A stretch of 64,000 nt of DNA from Hyphodiscus hymeniophilus. Taxonomy: Eukaryota; Ascomycota; Leotiomycetes; Helotiales; Hyphodiscaceae. How positions within the stretch are numbered: position 1 is the first letter of the stretch; the number at the start of each line of letters is the position of its first letter. Of this stretch, positions 58,584 through 64,000 are shown one piece after another. The notes beneath the pieces were generated by a model, which had not been told where the DNA came from, did no database searches, and saw only the letters and a list, made by a program, of their open reading frames with translations. The stretch covers positions 992,001-1,056,000 of the forward strand of contig VNKQ01000010.1 in assembly GCA_016508695.1 (NCBI GenBank), given 5' to 3'. The translations under genes and the position numbers were made by a program.

Positions 58584-59907
58584 ATGCGGCTCTTTTACAT
58601 CCTCCCCTTGATAATGGCTCAGCTCTCATATGCGACAAAATATGTAATGTACCTAACCGGGTAAGGTGCAAACCCCCTTTTCCCCTTCCATCATACTAAT
58701 TACCCACTCAGTCAACATAACGTCGTTCCATCACCAGCCCTAGTGAGCCACATCACGCACGTGGAACTGGCGTTCATGCCCCCCTCGCTCTTCAACCAAG
58801 AGGACCCATCAGAATTCCCTCTTTTTACAGACGTGGAAACCGTACGCTCCCAATTCGCACCTGGGACTAAAGTCATGGTAGCGATAGGGGGCTGGGGTGA
58901 TACGGAGGGCTTCTCGAGGGCGGCTGCTAGCGAGGGCGGAAGGGACTTGTTTGCGAGGAATGTGGGGGCTATGGTTGAGGTGACCGGTGCTGATGGTGAG
59001 TTTGGGGTTCTATTTTATCCGAATTCTTTTCCTGGACGAATAGGACTGATGGTGCGAGTAGGGGTTGACATCGACTGGGAGTACCCAGGGTACGTCCTTA
59101 CCATTCATAAAGAAAGGGTTTTGGCTGATTCGTTGTAGTGGAAACGGCGAGGATTACAAACAGATATCCAACTCTGAGAAAGCTTGGGAGATAGAAGCAT
59201 ATCCCCTCCTCCTCTCCTCGATCCGCTCAGCTCTCGGCCCATCAAAACTCATGTCCGCAGCCGTCCCCGGTCTGCGCAGAGACATGCTTGCCTTCACCAA
59301 TACCACCATACCACTCATCGACTCCTCACTAGATTTCTTCAACGTCATGACCTACGATCTAATGAACCGTCGTGATAACGTCACTAAACACCACACCGGT
59401 CTCACTTTATCTTCGGATGCCACAGACGCGTACCTATCAAACGGCATCCCAGCAGAAAAAGCCAATCTCGGCTTCGCATTCTACGTGAAATGGTTCCGCA
59501 CAGCTCCAAATTCTGGATGTGACGTCCATCCAATTGGATGCAAGACTGCATTGCTCGAAGATCCTCTCACTGGGGGAGATCTTGGAAGAGCGGGACAGTT
59601 CGCTTGGTGTGACGCTATTCCCGACGAGCTACAAGAGAGTTTTGGGAAGGCGATGAAATGGGGACGGTATGATGCTGGAGGTGGAGGGACGTTCTTTTGG
59701 GATAGGGAGGAGGGACTTTTTTGGAGTTGGGAGGCGGAGTTTGGGATTGGGAAGAAGATGGAGGAAATTTTAGAGCAGAGGGGTTTGGGCGGCGTTTTTG
59801 CTTGGGGGCTTGGAGAGGATGGGAATGAGTGGAGACATTTGAGGGCTTTGAATATGGCGTATGAGGAGTATGAGATGAGGAAGGGGACAACTAAGGATGA
59901 GCTGTAG
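58584..59907 (+). CDS. GH18 chitinase, secreted
   Basis: Four exons: 58584-58660, 58712-58995, 59062-59089 and 59139-59907, giving 385 residues. Signal peptide MRLFYILPLIMAQLSYA. GH18 barrel: strand 1 YVMYLTGQHN, strand 3 TKVMVAIGGWG (the SxGG-type motif), strand 4 GVDIDWEYPG with the D-x-D-x-E catalytic residues, strand 6 FFNVMTYDLMNRRD, and a terminal Trp strand (GGVFAWGLGED). The catalytic strand sits in a 28-base micro-exon, which the reading frame requires. It hydrolyses chitin or a related GlcNAc polymer; wall remodelling and nutrition are both possible. No chitin-binding module is seen. Confidence 0.88.
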
Positions 59908-60289
59908 AGAATTTGTTTGCTTCTCGAAGAACGCTAACCATATCCTCGGATATCGTGCTTCAATCTTATCATGGCCTCGCTGCAACAGAGTCGGAGTATG
60001 GAAGATCGGGAGTCGATGGTCCTCAACTGTCAGCGCCTATGCCAGATCGTAGGTGGAAAGGTTCCAGTCTTGCGACTTGCAAAGACATGTCCTCCAAGCA
60101 AAACTGAGATGGACCATGATCACTCAAAAGATATAGACTGAAAATCAGTGCTAATAGGATTCAAAGCACTTTTGTGCCCTTTCATTTGGTATGTATCTCA
60201 TTGACGCCGTTCGAATGCAAGTGATTCCCGCCCGCTGGTGAAATCCACAACCATATCAATCCCATTCCGTGCGTTTCTGCACAACCAAT
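59908..60289. other. Intergenic (convergent 3' ends)
   Basis: Chitinase and RPL25 converge here; nothing is recognised. Confidence 0.5.
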
Positions 60290-61058
60290 TTAGACAATGG
60301 CAAGCTTGGTAGCAGCGATATCAAGAGCATCAACATCGGCGGTAAGACGAGCGAAAGCCTTCTTTGATCCATCAGGTCTATCAAAATCGATTAGCAAATT
60401 GCCATTGCAAGATATTGGAGGGTAACGTACCGAATGAGGGTGTTGATCTTAACAGTATCAATATCATAAAGCTTCTTCAAAGCCTCCTTAATTTGTCTCT
60501 TGTTGGCCTTAACGTCGACGATGAAAACAAGAGTGTTGTTCTCCTCAATCTTCTTCATGGCGCTCTCGGTGTTGAGAGGGTGGACAATGACCTTGTGCTC
60601 ATCGAGGCGGGGAACGTGAGGAACCGACTTGCGAGGGTATTTGGGCGAGCGGGAGAGTTGGAGGGTCTTGGGGCGGTGGAAAGTCGTCGAGAGACGGACC
60701 TTGCGGACCTTGTGGGAGTGGCCCTGTACCTGATTAGCATTGGTCAGGAAAGTGATGTTGAATGAGACTTACGCCCTTCAATGCAGACTTAGCAGCAGCA
60801 TTGGCTTGCTTGGAGCCCTTTCCTGGCTTAGCAGCACCTATAAAACTTACGCATCAGCAATCGCTCATGAAGAACTCGCAAAATCTGCTGCTGCTGGTGC
60901 GTATGCTCCTCTCTCTCCTCTCCATCACCATGTCGAGCAAACTCGCATCATCGCAATTGAAGCTTCAGGTGGGATTCTTGATGTGTCGATGTGTGCAGAC
61001 GAGCAGTTCAATGACTTAGAAAGGGGACTCTACCTTTCTTCTGATCCTTGGGGGCCAT
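60290..61058 (-). CDS. RPL25: 60S ribosomal protein uL23 (L25/L23a)
   Basis: Binds 25S rRNA domain III at the exit of the peptide tunnel, where it docks the signal recognition particle. Minus strand, four exons: 61058-61034, 60837-60773, 60729-60431 and 60377-60290, giving 158 residues. Start MAPKDQKKG, an Ala/Lys-rich N-terminal extension, LKGVQGHSHKVRKVR, then RPKTLQLSRSPKYPRKSVP and NTLVFIVDVKANKRQIKEAL, ending RPDGSKKAFARLTADVDALD and IAATKLAIV. For exon 3 the acceptor CTAATCAG (60732-60730) is chosen because it gives the conserved G-V-Q. The first intron is 196 bases, long for this genome, as usual for ribosomal-protein genes. Divergent from BMT2. Confidence 0.93.
60838..61033 (-). other. 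Long first intron of RPL25
   Basis: 196 bases, separating a 25-base first exon from the rest. It was checked by eye for snoRNA boxes; a GATGATG resembles a C box but no matching D box or terminal stem is evident. Confidence 0.6.
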
Positions 61059-61273
61059 TTCGACGGATTTGTTGTCCTGGAGAATGGGTGCTGAAATTGT
61101 CGACGTTGATTCTCGTCCAAAGAAAAGTTCCAGATGTGTTGAATTTGCGGTGTGGGAAGTCAGGCTCGCTAAAGCCACGTGACACATGACTCGAAGCGAG
61201 TGGAGCTTCTGTAACCACCCTACCACCTGTATTTGACAAGAGAGTTGTAGCCGACAATGCAAGATTCTTCAAG
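61059..61273. promoter_or_regulatory. 215-bp divergent promoter, RPL25 / BMT2
   Basis: Only 215 bases separate the two start codons. This compact region must drive both a ribosomal protein and a 25S rRNA methyltransferase, suggesting co-regulation. No specific site is claimed. Confidence 0.7.
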
Positions 61274-62143
61274 ATGGCTCCTAAAGGGAAGAACAAGAAG
61301 TTGAAATCACTTTCTCATGGCCGCCCTCCCACGGCCAAGCCTTCTCGGGCAATTTCCAGCAAAGCAAGTCGCACCCTTATTCGCTCTCATCATGCCCTTG
61401 AGAAATCGAAAGCCCAAGCTCTTGCTGAAGGCAATGCGGTCTTAGCGACCTCTCTTCAGCACCAAATTGATGCCCAAGGTGGGCTTGAGAGGTACCAGCG
61501 CGCAAGTCTTCAAGGACAAAGTCACGAACGTGGAGGGGACAGCTCGAAGATTTTGATGGAATGGCTGCAACCTTTGGTACCCGCCTTGAAGAACCATGCT
61601 GCAAACGACATGTCATTACGATTGTTAGAAATTGGAGCTTTGAGTGTCAGCAATGCTTGCTCCAGGAGTAAGCTGTTTGATATTGAAAGGATCGATTTGA
61701 AAAGCCAGGCGGAAGGCATCAAGCAGCAGGATTTTATGGAACGTCCACTTCCAAAGGATGGAAGTGAGCAATTCGACATTCTCAGTCTCTCGCTGGTTCT
61801 CAATTTTGTTCCAGATGCCGCAGGGAAAGGGAAAATGCTGCTACGGACACTCGAATTCTTGAAGGAGCCGAAGTACTTAGAGGATCATGGAGAATTTCTT
61901 CCTGCGCTTTTCCTGGTCCTCCCGGCTTCTTGTGTCACGAACTCAAGATACATGGATGAAGCCAAGCTAGAAGCTATCATGGAGAGCATTGGATATGTCA
62001 ATACGAGGAAGAAGCTTTCCAACAAGCTGGTATATTATCTGTGGAGGATGGCATCGTCTGTCTCAAGACCAGCAACCAGCTTCAAAAAAGCTGAAGTTCG
62101 GTCAGGCAAGGACAGGAATAACTTCGCCATTGTGCTGAAGTGA
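61274..62143 (+). CDS. BMT2: 25S rRNA adenine-N1 methyltransferase Bmt2
   Basis: In yeast Bmt2 makes m1A2142 in 25S rRNA in the nucleolus. Intronless, 289 residues. A very basic N-terminus (MAPKGKNKKLKSLSHGRPPT) fits nucleolar targeting. The family block LERYQRASLQGQSHERGGDS is followed by a SAM-binding strand (LRLLEIGALSVSNAC), an acidic residue at the end of strand 2 (FDIERIDLKSQ) and the FDILSLSLVLNFVPDAAGKG segment. The C-terminal half forms the rest of the Rossmann-like sheet. Assignment rests on these family blocks. Confidence 0.88.
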   Translation: MAPKGKNKKLKSLSHGRPPTAKPSRAISSKASRTLIRSHHALEKSKAQALAEGNAVLATSLQHQIDAQGGLERYQRASLQGQSHERGGDSSKILMEWLQPLVPALKNHAANDMSLRLLEIGALSVSNACSRSKLFDIERIDLKSQAEGIKQQDFMERPLPKDGSEQFDILSLSLVLNFVPDAAGKGKMLLRTLEFLKEPKYLEDHGEFLPALFLVLPASCVTNSRYMDEAKLEAIMESIGYVNTRKKLSNKLVYYLWRMASSVSRPATSFKKAEVRSGKDRNNFAIVLK

Positions 62144-62849
62144 GAACTGAGCACTGAGATCGATGAAGTGGGTCGAATTAGGCGTTCTGGCTGTGATGGT
62201 ACCCGATCAAGTGCTGAGAGGGATACGACTATTAGACTTGGAGCTCCAAAGCCATTCTTTAGTCTCGACTTAATTATAAATTGGTTACGTGACGTCTGTC
62301 ACTGCGTTCCGAGACACCCCCTGTAACGAGACTACTCGCAGGTACTCCGAGTTAAAGCGATTTGCAATCCGTGAATTATTCATTGACTTGGAAGCTGAAA
62401 CCATGCAGAGACATCAGCTCGTGGTCGACAAGCTAATTGCGCCACGGCCCGAAACCGGTACGAGTACTAATCTCCAGTGCTTTCGTGCACAGAACTATTA
62501 GAAACCCTTTCTGGTCTGAAGCTCACATTCCCACCGCTTGCAGCTGTCCAGGCAGGAAGCTATTAGCTAGCTGAAAGCTGAAATCTGAATAAGGTAAGTC
62601 GTTCAATAACAGTTTAGCTAGTAGTGTGTTATTGTCAAAGTCTAGACTCGTTTACACTTACACAACTGAGAACTGCAGTTGGTATAAATAGTGACCATGG
62701 CCTTGGGTAATTAAGTGTCTAAAATCAAACGTCTACTCCACCAGAGTCTACCAATCTACCATTTCATTCCAAGCCGTACGCTGCAATCATTCCAAGGTTA
62801 ATCATCGTTCCCCATTCCACATATTCAAACAATCATCAAGCCGCTCATC
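62144..62849. other. Intergenic
   Basis: No gene is recognised. Short repeats of AGCTAG/AGCTGAAA occur near 62520-62630. Confidence 0.45.
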
Positions 62850-63197
62850 ATGCCCTGGTACTCTCCCGAAACGCCCCGCACCAGCAGCTTTGAGATTGAC
62901 GTTGACTGGCCTCTCTCGGACGGCTGGGTCAGGATGTCAGACGAACAACGCCAACACACCGGCATCATCCAATATCGCTTTCAGAAGAACGACGGCAACT
63001 GGGTCTATGACTATATCCTCGAGGTCGAGACCGAGTTCGAAAATTACGATTACAAGTTTACGGATGCGGAGCCGGACGTGTACAGCGTTTATGCGAAGTT
63101 CAAAGGTAATCATTCGGTCAAATTCAACAGCAAAAACCCGACGATTCGGCAAGTCTCAGGAGCAATCTCACCGCCACCGCCGGACTGGTCGAATTGA
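62850..63197 (+). CDS. Uncharacterised small protein, 115 residues
   Basis: Intronless frame from ATG 62850. Composition and C-ending codons look like real coding sequence. It is acidic and aromatic-rich (FEIDVDWPLSDGWVRMSDEQ, WVYDYILEVETEFENYDYKF), with a beta-strand-like pattern and a Pro-rich end (AISPPPPDWSN). No signal peptide, membrane span or Cys. No family is known to me. Confidence 0.55.
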   Translation: MPWYSPETPRTSSFEIDVDWPLSDGWVRMSDEQRQHTGIIQYRFQKNDGNWVYDYILEVETEFENYDYKFTDAEPDVYSVYAKFKGNHSVKFNSKNPTIRQVSGAISPPPPDWSN

Positions 63198-63564
63198 GTG
63201 GGTTCTGGAGGACTTCAGGAGTGCTTGGCGGGACAGACGTTAGACACTTCTCGCTTTGTATATGCTAAAAGCATGACCTTCAACTCAGAGCTTGTGAACA
63301 TGGTTGCGACCAAGAGAGGAAACTGCTAAAGAGGAAACACCCATTTCAATAAAACAACTTCATTTCCAGCTATGTTCAATAGTGAGCAATTCGTAGAGCA
63401 AAGACCCGATGGACACAGAAAAGGAGTGGTGTCACCGCCTTGAAAGCGGGCGGGGCTTAAACCTGGCATAAAAAATTCCGTCCGTTTTGGGGGGTAGGTA
63501 AGGATCACCTTGAATTATTACAGACCTCTTCCCTATCCTCACAAAACTCTACCCCGGCAGCAGC
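63198..63564. other. Upstream region of FAP7
   Basis: No gene is recognised; short C/T-rich leader before the start at 63565. Confidence 0.45.
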
Positions 63565-64000
63565 ATGCGCAATCAACCAAACATCATTGTAACTGGCACG
63601 CCAGGTGTGGGCAAGACCACGCACTGTGAAACCCTCGCGCAGAACACCGGCCTTAAGCACCTTTCCATCAACGACATCGTGAAGCAGCGAGGTTGTCATG
63701 ACGGATATGACGAAGAATTCAAAAGCTGGATTGTGGACGAGGATAAAGTACGCAATTCTCAAGCTCTCAGGGAGCTGAACTTAACCTCTGTGTAGTTGCT
63801 CGACTCTATAGAAGACGAAGTACAGGAAGGAGGCTACATAATCGACTGGCACGCATGCGATCTGTTCCCTAAGAGCTGGATCGATCTTGTAGTTGTTCTG
63901 CGGGTTGACTCTACGCTTTTATATGACCGGTTGAAAGCCAGGTTAGTTTCGGATTGCGGGTTATACATTCAGTGAATTTGGATCTGACTGCAGCACAGAG
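63565..64000 (+). CDS. FAP7: Adenylate kinase 6 / Fap7 (partial, 3' end outside window)
   Basis: Essential nuclear ATPase/adenylate kinase that helps assemble uS11 (Rps14) and process 20S pre-rRNA during small-subunit maturation. Exons 63565-63747 and 63796-63941 are complete; a third probably begins at or after 63994. Residues 1-61 hold the Walker A loop (IIVTGTPGVGKTTHCETLA) and LSINDIVKQRG. Exon 2 encodes EDEVQEGGYIIDWHACDLFP and WIDLVVVLRVDSTLLYDRLK, matching the family closely. The end of the protein (the last third in relatives) is beyond the window. Confidence 0.9.

Overview
The window is nuclear DNA of a filamentous ascomycete (Pezizomycotina). The evidence is many short introns (about 43-100 bases, GT-AG with CTAAC/CTGAY-like branch sites), intergenic stretches of 0.3-3.4 kb, and a typical gene set: Zn2Cys6 and bZIP regulators, an Atr1/Amf1-type MFS transporter, a GH18 chitinase, a GMC oxidoreductase, 2EXR/F-box proteins and a MARVEL protein. 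The gene repertoire would fit Leotiomycetes, but that is a guess. No tRNA, rRNA, intact transposon or CRISPR array was recognised.

Layout. 0.5-4.5 kb: HUS1 checkpoint clamp subunit (first intron GC-AG) and a 2EXR protein with a CUE-like segment. 4.5-7.9 kb: gene-poor. 7.9-13.8 kb: a PH-like low-complexity protein, an F-box protein and a TPR protein with a 2EXR/F-box-like N-terminus. 14.2-15.6 kb (minus): a secreted lactonase-fold beta-propeller. 17.9-19.0 kb: gene debris, including a broken Cys-rich secreted or surface protein. 19.6-20.0 kb (minus): a tiny three-exon, metallothionein-like gene. 21.9-22.7 kb: MARVEL-type membrane protein. 24.7-29.1 kb: COG1 and a mitochondrial CCDC90/Fmp32-type protein. 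29.4-33.3 kb: an orphan and a bZIP factor. 33.7-37.8 kb (minus): a short-chain dehydrogenase lacking the usual catalytic lysine, and a GMC oxidoreductase pseudogene with at least three lesions. 38.4-41.8 kb (minus): GPI13, divergent from an MFS transporter (42.7-44.5 kb). 45.7-47.3 kb: a catalase ending in a peroxisomal signal. 48.4-50.8 kb (minus): a Zn2Cys6 factor. 52.0-53.2 kb (minus): the CAAX protease RCE1. 54.9-57.7 kb: a Ser-rich membrane protein with an apparent 1-base frameshift. 58.6-59.9 kb: GH18 chitinase. 60.3-64.0 kb: ribosome-linked genes, with uL23/RPL25 divergent from BMT2, then an orphan and the 5' part of FAP7 cut by the window edge.

Functional links are mostly housekeeping: secretory and membrane biology (COG1, GPI13, RCE1), genome maintenance (HUS1), and ribosome assembly (RPL25, BMT2, FAP7). 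No biosynthetic cluster is evident. The most interesting material is the small spliced Cys-rich gene with competing splice acceptors, the cluster of broken genes at 17.9-19 kb, the multiply mutated GMC gene, the altered SDR active site, and the CUE-2EXR combination.

Exon boundaries were derived by hand from reading frame, splice consensus and family expectation; none is backed by transcripts.
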